Source: Corinectria fuckeliana
Lineage: Eukaryota > Ascomycota > Sordariomycetes > Hypocreales > Nectriaceae
Length of the DNA: 61,222 nucleotides
Reading direction: 5' to 3'
Assembly: GCA_019137255.1 (NCBI GenBank)
Contig: WPDH01000099.1
Span: 1-61,222, forward strand
Each line of letters opens with the position of its first letter. Within the stretch, counting starts at the first letter, position 1. The translations under genes were made by a program, and so were the position numbers. Below are positions 11,338-22,032 of this stretch, one piece after another. The notes below the pieces were generated by a model. The model saw nothing but the letters and a program-made list of their open reading frames with translations. It had not been told where the DNA came from and made no database searches.

Positions 11338-12332
11338 TCAAACCAGGGCTCGCTCGCTCTTCCCTTTTCGCTGGGCCAGGCCGTGGTCAGACCAGGGAAA
11401 GTGGAATACAGGGACCTGGAAGAAGGAGTTGCTACGAGACAACGTGTTAGCCGGTGGATTCAAGTGGGTTTCTTTCTTTTGGTCCGGCAGTGCGGACCCC
11501 GGGGGAGGGGCTAAAGGGGTCACAAACCTGCTGTCCTGAATGCCGGCCAGGGCATTGTACCAAGCTACGAAGGCCGACAGGAAGCCGAAGAACCCGGCTG
11601 CCTTCTGGCATGCGAGTCTGGCGGATTCGTTGCCCTGGTCGTGGGCGTAGTTTTCGCAGGCGAGCAGTAGGAAGCAAATGTCGAGGAAGAAGAAGAGGGA
11701 GAAGAAGGCGACAGTCGATTTGAGGGTGCAGAGCACCAAGAGCGTGGTGAAGATGAACCAGCCAGTCAAGAAGAAGCCCATGACAGAACCGGTGTCACCT
11801 TCGTAGGGGCCGTCCTCCCCAAGAATGTTCCAATTCGGTGTTAGAAGGAGGCCATATGAGATCCAGAAACCACCATATGATGACAGGGCGGTAGCGCCGA
11901 AGGTGTTGCCGGCAGCCATTTCCCTAAGAAGCGGCGTTAGGGCGTTAGTTCTAAAAGTCCTAGACAAAAGCGAATACTATAAACATACCACATGCCAGCA
12001 CATAGCTGGACGACACCGCCGTAGCCAAAGGCCAAGGGTACGGTGATATTGGGAGTAGACTCGCCACGGACATGCATGTTGATGCAAGAGAGCACAAACG
12101 TGGTAAGGGCAAAGGCACAGAGCCCAAGGGGCGCCGGGTTGGCGAACTTGCGGTGCTCATAGGGCTTCCACATTCCCGGGTGCAGGGAGCCTCCCTCGGC
12201 AAGAGCCCATGGCGGGTTCATCTGAGGATAGTCGCGGTGGAGATGTTGATGTTGATGGCGGACACCATCGTTGCTGTGACGGTCGAGCGTCTTGTCCGAG
12301 TCGGTTTGGATGTCGTTGGTGTGGTCGGCCAT
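11338..12332 (-). CDS. Acetate transporter, GPR1/FUN34/YaaH (AceTr) family
   Basis: Known role: AceTr proteins (yeast Ady2/Ato1, Aspergillus AcpA) are plasma-membrane acetate/H+ symporters with six transmembrane helices. Seen: three exons, 12332-11989, 11923-11528 and 11431-11338, give 277 aa. The signature NPAPLGL is at residues 65-71, preceded by a hydrophilic His-rich N-terminus, and six hydrophobic segments follow. The short third exon supplies the conserved NSFF.VPV.HFPWS tail. Without intron 2 (11527-11432, GTTTGTG donor, CTAAC branch) the frame would run through an unrelated insert, so the intron is well supported. Intron 1 (11988-11924) splits a Trp codon (TG|G). The start ATG at 12332 is taken because the conserved domain follows and upstream sequence in this frame looks like a leader. 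Acetate utilisation is the family function; substrate here is inferred. Confidence 0.9.
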
Positions 12333-15300
12333 TTTGAATGTGTTGGATGAATCCAGTGAAGGATCAAGGAAGATAGTGGTTGACGGACTATAATGTGTAT
12401 ATATATTTCTTGGAGTCGGGGAGAGCGAGATGGTGTGACAGCGGGAGGAACCGACCGGGGTACGTACTTCGTATATTCGGTGGGGAGACAACCTTACAAC
12501 AGCAGAAAGCAAGAAACCTTAAAAGAGGAAGAAACAAGATGACGCCGCGCAGAACAAGTCCGGGGAATGGGATAGAGGGGGGGGGATAGGGTTTTAAAGA
12601 CAGGTCCCCTGGTGACGGACCCGTCGACGGACCCGTTGAGAGAGATTTCGAGAGTTGTTTACGTGGTATGGAGTCTGGACTTGGCGTAGCAAGGGGAGCG
12701 GCATGGCCGTCCTGCTTCTGGGAAAAGAGGGTGTCCGGAGAGTGGAGGCGAAGTTGACAAGAGTGGAGAGGAGACGAAGTGGAGTGGATGAGAACGGAGG
12801 GGGAGCGGAGGAGGTGGAGAAGTACGCGGGAACAGGGGTTGGAATATCTTGTTCTGGGGTCTTTGGGGACAGGGCTGGGAGTGATGAAGCGGGATAGTCG
12901 AGCCTAGACAACTCGGATTCCACGAGAAATACAGACACGGGAGGAACAGCCTTGGGAATCAACGAAAACTCATACTTTGTACGAACAAGAGACAGTTCAA
13001 AAAACCACGAACAGCGAACAGCGATGGGCCTTGAACCACTAACACGGCCGCTGAGGCGCTACTATCGCGGGCTTATCCGTCTTGTCGAGAATCTCCGAGC
13101 GTTAAGTTGAGGTAGCTGCAAATGAGAGACTGGAGGTGTGGTTATACCTGACGATGGAAGGCCTCGTAGATCTACGGAATGATGCCAACGCCGTTGGGGG
13201 CACAACTCGGCGCCCTATTCTCTCATGGAGGGGGCGTGTTTCTAAGAAGCAGAGAAGAAGAAAAGACAGAAAGAAGAGGGTGGAGGCAAGGCAGGTTGAG
13301 GTTCCTGGCAACGAAGACTAGCTAGCCTTCAACATGAAGCCGGTGAGTCTCTGGGGATGTCTTAAGGGGGCGAGTCAGGTGTGGACGGCAAGGGGAGCAA
13401 AGAGGAGTAAGACTGAGACGCGGAGAAGAGGAGAAGAAGCCAGGGTCGCTGATGAATGGGCGCCATGTGGTAGGATGGGACGGCAACTAGGACCCGAGGA
13501 CGGCCACATGGACGCGGGGAGGGAGATGCGCAAGGCTTCGCATCCTGGTCAAGACGCTGGCTGGGTTCAGTGAGGAGAAAGAGGAGAGAGCAGGATGATG
13601 CGGAGAAGACGGAGAGGGAACAGGCCAACAACCGACAACGAGACCACAGCCGCGGAAGTACCTATCAGATGTGACGTGGGCGTGAACGCGGGGCCAACAA
13701 GGGCTGCCGACTCGGGAAGTACGGGGAATGATGGAGATGCGGCCTCGGTGGGTTTCTCCCCGTTTGGGGGTTGTGGGGGAATAGTTCTCCAGACTCGAGA
13801 CTAAACATAATAGTATGTGGCGTGGTCGAGGAAGGACGACAAAACATGCACGTCTGTGTCGAGACAGAGAGTTGCGATGTGGATGGAACGAGTTGACGAT
13901 GCGGCGTAAGTCCGGACCAATCAGGTACATGGCGCGCAACTCCAATTCATGGCTGCGGCAGGCATTCTCCAATCCAATTCTGCAACTACCTCCGCAACGC
14001 CAACCACGCGAACCAACAATCCCCGCCTGTTGCTCCTCTGGCAGCGGTTGCATAGATGGCCATGTTCGGGGGCAGAAAAGAGGAAGAAATGATAGGCAGA
14101 AGCTCAAGCTCGCGGAGGGGCGTGAGCCATTACCCCAAAAATCCAAACAACCCGCCGCCGTCCAAGAGGCGGCAAGTAGACTAATAACTGGGACTTCTTG
14201 GCGAAGAGGGGAACACCGCAGGTGGCTTGGAATTCTTAGCAAGCGACAGCCATTTTGTGCTTTGGAGACATGACGCGCCATGAGAAGGAAACCAATGAAG
14301 CAAGAACAGAGGAAAAAGGATGAGGAGGACAAGAAAAAAAGGGTAAGACGACGGGATGGCATATCCTCGGTTATCGATGCTGCCATGAAAGATGGTCCAA
14401 CATGGGAACTTGATGAAGATTCCACTTTGGGCCCTTTGCAGTGTACATGGTACTACGGTACATAGTAGACAACCTAAGGAAGGTACTGTACGTGATACTC
14501 CAGGGCAGAGGGGGTTGCATTGTGTAGTTTGTGCACCTCTCATCATCCGTCTACTCACTCTCGCAGGCCCACTTACAGGCAAAGTCCCCGCTGAGGAGGT
14601 ACACTGGACAACTGGTGCAGGCTCACAGTGGGGAGGCCGAGGCTCCAACCGCATTAGTTGACAGCGAGCTTAGATCTGATTGGATCCATTTCGGGGGTTT
14701 CTCTTTCTGACGCCGGCAGGGGCATCACGTCGTCGATGGAGATACAGTACAAGTTGGCACGTAGTTCTTGGAGATTAGCCCGCAGGCAGGTCGTCCAGGA
14801 CTGCGCCGAACATGTCCGCAACTCCTTTGCATCGGCTCCGCTGCGTGTTTGGGCTCGTTCAGGTCGGCCCCAAAAACCGTGACGAAATTTGGAGAAAAAC
14901 TCGGGCTGTCTTGGCAAACTCTCCTCTCTCCTCACGAGATTTGGAGAAACGGCGTTTGCTTGCGGGGCCTCCCGCCGTGGGGTTCACATCACACCCTCTG
15001 TGTTGGAAAACTTCCGGCGTGTAAAAGAGAGGCAGAGACTTCGGAGTACGGGCAACGGCCTTGTGCTCGCAACACCATGTGGCAGGTTGCAAGATTGCAT
15101 GGGGCAACACGTCTCGCGCATGGTGGCCTGATCAGACGAGCATCCATGGGAATGCCTGGTCTCGGTTGAACAAAAATAGGCAGACGCAGGCAGGTCGTCG
15201 AATCTTATCCTCGGTTAACCGTCGGTCTCCGTCCGGCTCCTTGAGCTCTCAGACGTGGGACCTTGCGGGCTAGGGTCCTCTCTAACGGACGGAGCCGCAT

Positions 15301-15557
15301 TCGCACTGCCAGGGTGCAACATCTTGGCGATGACGGGGCTTGCACGAAGTGATGAATGTCCGATGTCGGGAATCGCGGGAAACAACCCAGCCAAAGCCAA
15401 AGCCAAGCCAGCTAATTAATCAATTACTACTATGTATATGTAACGTTTAGTGTCCAGCTTGGCGGGCTGCGATGGCGTTCACCGTATCCGTACTATGTAG
15501 ATAGCTGCGGCTCTTCTTCCAGCGGGAATAAGACTTGGCGGCTCCGGCCACGCCACT

Positions 15558-15585
15558 CGATGCACGATGCACGATGCACGATGCA
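15558..15585. repeat. Four tandem copies of CGATGCA
   Basis: A perfect 7-bp unit repeated four times (28 bp) in intergenic DNA. Likely replication slippage. Confidence 0.85.
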
Positions 15586-15594
15586 CACCTTTAA

Positions 15595-15620
15595 CTAAGG
15601 GGCTAAGCTAAGGGGCTGAG
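15595..15620. repeat. Two tandem 13-bp copies of CTAAGGGGCTRAG
   Basis: Units at 15595-15607 and 15608-15620 differ at one position. It lies 9 bp after the 7-bp tandem repeat, making a small repeat cluster. Confidence 0.75.
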
Positions 15621-18128
15621 CATTTACAAACTGCGAAAGTACCTGGACTACCAGGTGCAGGAACACCGGGCGCCGCCACTCCTCTACTATGTACAAGTGT
15701 CTTTCTCCTTTTTCCATTCGGTTCAAGTCCGACCTTTTTCAGGTCTCCTTTGCCACCGCTCCAACCCAAACAGACCCTCCTGCAAGGACCATCATCAAAA
15801 CAACCCCTGCTCTAGCACCCAACATTGCGCCTCGGACGGGATAATTGCCCAGGTCAGCGCTAGCTTTGTTCTCGCCAGACTCTCGTTTTCCAGAGATCGT
15901 GCGAATCGACCCAAAAGCTCCACCATCGTATGAGCTCAGCTCCGCCGTCGCTGTCTCGCGTTCTGCCTCCGGATTCGCCGTGTCAAACTCGCCGAGGAAA
16001 CTCCGTTACCGCGTTGCACTCTTCGAATGCTGCTGTTGCCATTGCCCACAGCTCAGTCGTTGGGATGTGCTCCCGATGATGAGAGGAACTAGAACAAAGC
16101 AAAAGCAGAGAAACTCATTTGACACACGTACCTACCACACGCCCGCCCACGCCCACGCACAGCCACGCACATAATAGATCTACCTACGCCCGATATCAGC
16201 CAAGACTTGAAGAGCCGCGAGGGCCAAGACGCAAGGGCCAGGGTTGCGATCTGCTAATTCCACGCGCATGCCGCTAGCCTCTCGACCCATGACGAGCCAC
16301 CGCCGGACACCAACGCGAGCTGTTGGGGACTGTTGGAGGCTCCCGGACTTTAAATCCCGGAGCCCAACCAACATGCGATGATGAGATGCCCAAGCCATCA
16401 AGATGTAGGCCCCTAAAGCGAACACGCCTTTCTTTTACCTAGCTGGAGAAGGCCTCTGTGATGCTTCAGCGTCTTGCATAAAACAATGGTGGGTTTATTT
16501 CGAGTTCCCGACAAGAGTGCATCCGGGCCAGCTCAGAAGCAAACGGCACCAAGCATCGAAGATGCTCGAGAATAGAAACCGTTCAAAACAAAATGCCGTC
16601 TCTTGATCATCTCGCTACCAATCCACTGCCGTGCATCTCTTGACCGAATCATACCCCTGGTGGATTCAACACCCATCTTAAGTGGATAGCCAAGAATTAC
16701 TGGTCCATTATTCATGTCGCTCGCCCACCACTGTCCGGTCGAGTCAGCGGATGGCACGGTCGAGTTATCCTCGGTCCATGAGTTCCCATCGCATTGCTTT
16801 GCTCTCCTCCCTAATGTAAACATGGTGCTCACGCAACGAAAGATGATTTAGCTCGGTTGCTCGATTTGGGCACTTTCCCTTGATCCGAGTGCTAGGTTGC
16901 GTTGCGTTGACATGTGTGGGTTTGGATCAAAGGGGATGTCGTGTAATTCGTGATCTGTGGGCCGTGGATCTCGTGCATCATTTCTCCCACAACCTGACTC
17001 CTGATATTCCTAACCTCGGTTGTTATCATGTTTTTCTGCAACGACCTCGACCGAATATCTCGTATAAGTGTCCAGCTTGGGTAGACGCAGTCAACTTTGG
17101 GTAGCACTTTACGGTCAATCCCTATTACAGGGTAAAAACCTCACTCAACCTATAGACTTTGTTACATAGCAAGCAGCATCAACCATCCATGACTTGCATT
17201 AACTGCGTCGGCTCCTACTCGCAGGCTTGACCAGCCAGCCAGCGTCAGATATGTCGGCGTTGAGAATGTGTGTGTTACCGGCAGGGAGCACCTCGTCGGA
17301 AGACACGGCAATGGCGGCGTGTGCATCCCTTACGTAGATCGCTCCCTTAACGGCCACGACCATTACAACTCTTGCAACAATCGAACGACCAGTTTTGCGG
17401 CCATCGACGACAACATCCATTGCGGTTCCGCAATCTCAATCGGCCGACTCTTGCGTACACCCTACATCGCAGTAGAATCGTCAACTCGAGATTTTGACAC
17501 CATGCGTCTTAGACTCGGAGACATTATGAAATCGCGGTCGGCTAATCCTCTTACTTGAATGCCGAGGTTTGCCACCGTCTAGACAAGATGAACCTGTTCG
17601 ATGGCGCAGAATCTCGTCGCCTAAGGGACTGCAGATTGCCGGTGGCTTACTCTCGAGTCTTGACCCCTGGTTATCCATGAGCCTATCGCCAGACCGACTT
17701 TATGGCGAACTTGGTTGTGTCTCAACCGAAACAGTGATTTCCACGACGTAGATACTGATACACTGTCTATTGTCATGTAAATCTCCGTAGCTACTCCTGT
17801 CGACGTCGATTAGCCACTGGATGAGAAGACAGGGCCGTGACTATCAGCTTGACTCCCTCTTCTAGCTCTCAAAATGGGCTTATGGACGTCCACAGCCGTC
17901 TATTGAGGCTCTAGGCTGTCCCAGATTACATGATAACTTCCAGACGATTGTACGTAGTCACGTTCCTCCCAATGCAACCAGCATGCTGGTGATCAGTCAC
18001 AATGACACCTCGTCGGCGCGCCACACGGGGGCTCCAGACCCGTCGGTACAGTGGCAAGCTCAGAAATCCCCTGATCACTTTGCCTTACCGGGGAACCACA
18101 AAGATCTCACTATTACAAAGACCGTCCA

Positions 18129-18554
18129 CTACCCCGTACCCACAAGGACGATGTGGAGGACTGGAGCACAGTTGAAGGCCGGGCAACTATCCCCACGGGG
18201 TCGGCTCCAAGATCCATTCATAACCTTATCTTTATCTCTATGGCCCTTTATTTCATTGCGGTAATCGGATCCACTAGTAGATCTGATTTGTTGACTTCGA
18301 GCGAAGATGCCTTTCGCGGTTGCCTCGTAAAACTTTTCTTTATAACTAAGCCACTCCATCGTCACTCAACGGTCTGGGGCCACCTTCTGGAGCCTTTTCC
18401 ACGTAAGAAGAATTCGGGCGTTACTGTACCAATTTTTCATGATAATGATGTTTTTAAGTGACGGCTTTTGATACCGATTTGCGCGACAAAGCCGAGGGAC
18501 TTGGCTCTTGCTTTTCGCACAAGTCAGATATGCTATCCTCGAATCTCGCCACAA
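18129..18554 (-). pseudogene. Possible decayed reading frame with one internal stop (unidentified)
   Basis: One frame on the minus strand stays open for 142 codons except for a single TGA at 18368-18366; the codon after the stop continues directly. Residues around the stop (LLTWKRLQKVAPD, stop, VTMEWLSYKEKFYEATAKG) have protein-like composition. I do not recognise a family. A CGA-to-TGA change would explain the stop. It could equally be chance, since 142 codons is not rare in unselected DNA. Confidence 0.2.
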
Positions 18555-19023
18555 TCATCATCGACTTCTAAGAACAAAACTCCTGTATTCTGTATAATTG
18601 ATAGCTTCTGTCATAATTGACACAGAATATGGGTTTGTTACCGAGTTTTATATAGCTATCATCACGCACCAAGTAGATGCCTACCCTGGAGAATCTGAAA
18701 CATCATGCGTCACATTTTTCGCCAGCACAATGACTTACTATGCGAGGTATAAGATGAACGAATTTGTAAGAAGCCATATTTTGATGAAGTATGAGTTTGC
18801 GTTTCAATATCGTGATATGTGTTCTCATTAATTTCTTGCCATTATATTTCTGCTGTGAGCTAGTCCATGCACCATCCATGTAGCATCAGCAAAACCTCTA
18901 GACATCATGAATTAGCAAGTAATATCATTAACCAAATACGATTCTTTTTCTACGAGCCACCCTGTGCACCTCCATAAGGGGAAACCCCTCCAGGCATCGT
19001 GGGTTGGCACGCGTTCTCCTGCC

Positions 19024-19239
19024 TTAGGGGCGGTTGCGCAAGATGGAGAGGATGCAGCGCTCGAGATGCGGGTTGTCGAGTTTGGCAACGGGCGCGATGA
19101 CGCTGCAGTCTCGGTAGTTGAGAACTGGGTGCGCCAGAGGCTGGGTCTCCCGGAGAAGGAGTCCGCCGCACATGTTGGTAAAGTAGCGCCAGAACCAGAC
19201 AAAGCAATAAGGAGGCAGGTAGCCGCGGCCATCTTGCCA
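19024..19239 (-). pseudogene. Remnant of a family-2 glycosyltransferase (Cps1 polysaccharide-synthase type), N-terminal part only
   Basis: The minus strand from 19239 reads W-Q-D-G-R-G-Y-L-P, then a hydrophobic aromatic segment (PYCFVWFWRYFTNMCGGLLL), then RDCSVIAPVAKLDNPHLERC and ILSILRNRP, where a TAA stop at 19026-19024 ends it. The pattern VIxP....NP.FE.C..SILRNRP is the start of the GT-A catalytic domain of fungal Cps1-like processive glycosyltransferases, which normally continues with the KEIIIVT strand and several hundred more residues. None of that follows here in any frame. A CAG just before the Trp could be an old splice acceptor. The rest of the gene is missing on both sides, so this is a relic rather than a short gene. 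Assignment is from remembered family motifs. Confidence 0.5.
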
Positions 19240-20514
19240 CCTGTCAAGTGGCTAAAGTCTTCCATGGCGCGAATCACGACAGAGAGGTGGGTTAAAGAGA
19301 ATATGGAGAGATGGCGAGTGGAGGCTTCGAGGTGGTCAAAGACTTGCATGAAATGACTGGAATATATAGTCTAGAAAGTCCAGGCCATCCACTCGAGGCC
19401 GGTGATTGCGAGAACAAGACGGGCTGTCATGTTGTTTACCGAAGATCTGGGATGTTTGAATAGTCTGCGCGCGGGGATTATCCGAACAGTTACTTTGTAT
19501 GGGCTGTAAGACTGTGTTCTATGTGGACAAGTTATCCCGGGCAAACGACCTGATAGTACGGCTTTCCTACGGCTCCGCCTGGTATATGGGAATCTGCTTG
19601 CCTGTTCCGAGAACACCGTACAGGACAGCGGGAGGCCATGATGGGTGGCGGTAGACTATGCAGTTGTCTTTCGAGTTATTTTTTCGAGAAACAGAGAGAT
19701 TTTATTTTACGAACATAGAGTCTCACTCTAGTACAATTTCTAGGAGTCGGGGTGAGGGCATGAGCTTCATGCTGGGTCGACCAGCAATTGGCCAAGGTAG
19801 TTACTCCATGCGGCCGTTGTTGGCCATTGGTACCTCCTCTCCTACGTATCTATCTACCAAGTAAGTAACTTGGTTTAGCTAGTTGGTAGCTGATAGCCGA
19901 GGCGAGCCATGTCTACGACAGTAAGTTTACACATTCACGTTTATTAAATGCAGGGATTGCGCGGTGGAACCTCGTCTCCACAAGGGCTGCCATACGTGAG
20001 CTCTTGAAACTCTGGATGCCTTCAATGCCTCCCTCGTGAAATTGTTGTTGTTGTTGTTGTTGCTGTTCATGTCTACGTCTCTACGTATCAATCTATCCGG
20101 CCTGTGCTCTGCTCTTCTAGGTACCTATCGTCAGTCCTTCAGAGATGCCGGCCAAGAAGCGGGCATCGGCCCTGGTGATGCGACGCCAACCGAGGAAAAG
20201 AGGAACTAGTAAACATGCCCCCGCGCTATGCCCGAACACCATGGCCGATTATCGGGTCCATGATTCATCCACCGGATAATGGAGGAAAAATGGTTGCATC
20301 CACCCACCCAAAGCCGGGGTCATCTGGCCGGTCTAAGATGAAAATCTGGGCATTAATCCAATCTTGGATCTCTGTGTCATAAGTTGCCTGTATATCCCGT
20401 CGAGAAACCTCATCCTTGCAACGTCGTTTATCAACACGTCCACCCAGAGTCTTGAGGAGGATACTCTTCCCACCCGCCGGGCAAGACATCACCAATTGGA
20501 CCCTGTGAGGTGAA
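19240..20514. other. Intergenic, promoter side of the MFS transporter
   Basis: No gene recognised. It contains a TTG trinucleotide run at 20042-20062. The minus-strand frame at 20265-20630 overlaps the transporter's 5' end, is a composition shadow of the Asp/Arg repeat and is not called. Confidence 0.5.
20042..20062. repeat. (TTG)7 microsatellite
   Basis: Seven perfect TTG copies, intergenic, 450 bp upstream of the MFS transporter start. Confidence 0.9.
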
Positions 20515-22032
20515 ATGAACGAGAAGCGAGATTTGGCGGATCGGGATCGGGATCGGGATCGGAACAGGGAACGCGATACCGGCAGCCCAGATACGTCAAC
20601 TCTCAACGACGGCGATGCTATAACTGCCATTCAACCAACGGAGACCCGCCCTTCGTTGTCTGACAAAGAGGATCTATCATCGCCCGTCCGAGGCAACGAG
20701 CCTCCGCCACCGCCCAACGGAGGCTATGGCTGGGTCTGCACCGCCTGTGTCGCAACCATCAACGCCCACACCTGGGGCCTCAACTCGAGTTACGGCGTCT
20801 TCCTCGCTTACTACCTCGCCAACGACACCTACCCCGGCGCTACATCCCTCGAGTTTGCCTTCATCGGCTCCATGAGTATCAGCTGCGCCCTTCTCATCTC
20901 GCCCGTTGCCACCATTGCTGCCCGCGAGTTCGGCACCCGGCCGACTCTCTTCTTCGGCATCGTCCTCGAGACGGCCAGTCTGATATGCGCCAGCTTCGCC
21001 TCCAAGATCTGGCACCTCTTCCTCACGCAGGGGGTCCTCTTCGGCCTGGGGATGGGCTTCCTCTTCGTCCCGAGCGTCGGCATTGTCCCCCAGTGGTTCA
21101 CCACCCGCCGGTCCTTGGCCAACGGCATCTCGGCAGCGGGATCCGGGCTCGGCGGACTCCTGTATTCCCTTGCCAGTGGCGCCATGATCGAGAACCTCGG
21201 CGTTGAATGGGCCTTTCGGATCCTCGGCATTCTCGTCTTTGTCGTCAACACCGTCTGCACCCTTCTCGTCAGAGATCGCAACAAGATCGTTGGCTCCCGA
21301 CAGGCTCCCTTTGATGTTGCCCTCTTCAAGCGCACCGAGTACCTTTTACTGCTTGGCTATGCATGGTTCAGCATGCTGGGCTACATCGTCCTCGTCTTCA
21401 GTTTGGCGAACTATGCCTACGAGGTTGGTCTCGGCGCCTCACAGGCTGCTCTTGTCAGTGCCATATTCAACCTAGGACAGGCCGTTGGCCGACCCTTTAT
21501 CGGATACTTCAGTGACAGGACCGGCCGAATTAACATGGCCTGTTTGACAACATTCATGGCTGCAGTGTTCGTCTTTGCCCTCTGGGTCAACGGAAACATC
21601 TACGGAGTCTTGGTCCTGTTCACTATTGTCGGTGGTGCTGTTGGCGGCACGTTCTGGGCGACCATCGGCCCTGTCACAGCAGAAGTCGTTGGCTTGGCCG
21701 ATGTCCCTGCCGCGCTTAACCTCGTGTGGCTAGTCATCGTGCTGCCGTGTACCTTCAGCGAGCCCATCGCGCTGGAGATTGTGGCGACGACGGGCAAATA
21801 CATAGGCGCCCAGATCTTCGTGGGTTTCATGTACATTGCGGCGAGCCTGTGCCTCGTTGTGCTGCGAGGATGGAAGATTGGTGAAATTGCCGAGGTGGCC
21901 CGGGTAACTCACCAGGACCCCGAGAATATCGACCCCGTCATAACGGTGAACAGCGAGGTTGTCAGTGTCAAGAGCAAGATGGCTGGGCGAAAACGAATGT
22001 TTGTCGAGTGCTATAGGCCGGGGAGGGTCTGA
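20515..22032 (+). CDS. MFS transporter, monocarboxylate-porter type (MCT/Esbp6-like)
   Basis: Intronless, 505 aa. Seen: a polar N-terminus with a DRDRDRDR run encoded by a GATCGG repeat, then PPNGGYGWVCTACV, the conserved entry to helix 1 in fungal MCT-like porters. About twelve hydrophobic segments follow. The loop between helices 2 and 3 carries AAREFGTRPT, helix 5 carries the NGISAAGSGLGGLLYSL Gly-rich motif, and the helix 8-9 loop has GRPFIGYFSDRTGRIN, all as in the family. Known: members move monocarboxylates, riboflavin or unknown small molecules across the plasma or vacuolar membrane; yeast homologues (Mch1-5, Esbp6) do not all carry monocarboxylates. Substrate is therefore not assigned. 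The ATG at 20515 is the first in frame and gives the family length. Confidence 0.87.
   Translation: MNEKRDLADRDRDRDRNRERDTGSPDTSTLNDGDAITAIQPTETRPSLSDKEDLSSPVRGNEPPPPPNGGYGWVCTACVATINAHTWGLNSSYGVFLAYYLANDTYPGATSLEFAFIGSMSISCALLISPVATIAAREFGTRPTLFFGIVLETASLICASFASKIWHLFLTQGVLFGLGMGFLFVPSVGIVPQWFTTRRSLANGISAAGSGLGGLLYSLASGAMIENLGVEWAFRILGILVFVVNTVCTLLVRDRNKIVGSRQAPFDVALFKRTEYLLLLGYAWFSMLGYIVLVFSLANYAYEVGLGASQAALVSAIFNLGQAVGRPFIGYFSDRTGRINMACLTTFMAAVFVFALWVNGNIYGVLVLFTIVGGAVGGTFWATIGPVTAEVVGLADVPAALNLVWLVIVLPCTFSEPIALEIVATTGKYIGAQIFVGFMYIAASLCLVVLRGWKIGEIAEVARVTHQDPENIDPVITVNSEVVSVKSKMAGRKRMFVECYRPGRV

Larger units (their letters stand above)
12333..18128. other. Gene-poor stretch, no intact gene recognised
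   Basis: Apart from the promoter side of the acetate transporter (an A/T run TATATATAT at 12398-12406 could be its TATA element), I find no convincing gene in this 5.8 kb. Long frames such as 13487-14425 (minus) lack domains and look random. Short frames at 16533-16832 and 16892-17107 (minus) have protein-like composition but I cannot assign them. Base composition drifts from GC-rich (12.5-15.5 kb) to balanced or A/T-leaning (16.5-18.8 kb), as expected of old decayed DNA. Confidence 0.4.

Noticed and set aside
13487..14425. 312-codon minus-strand open frame
   Set aside because: Low-complexity Ser/Phe/Arg composition, no recognisable domain, no plausible splice partners.
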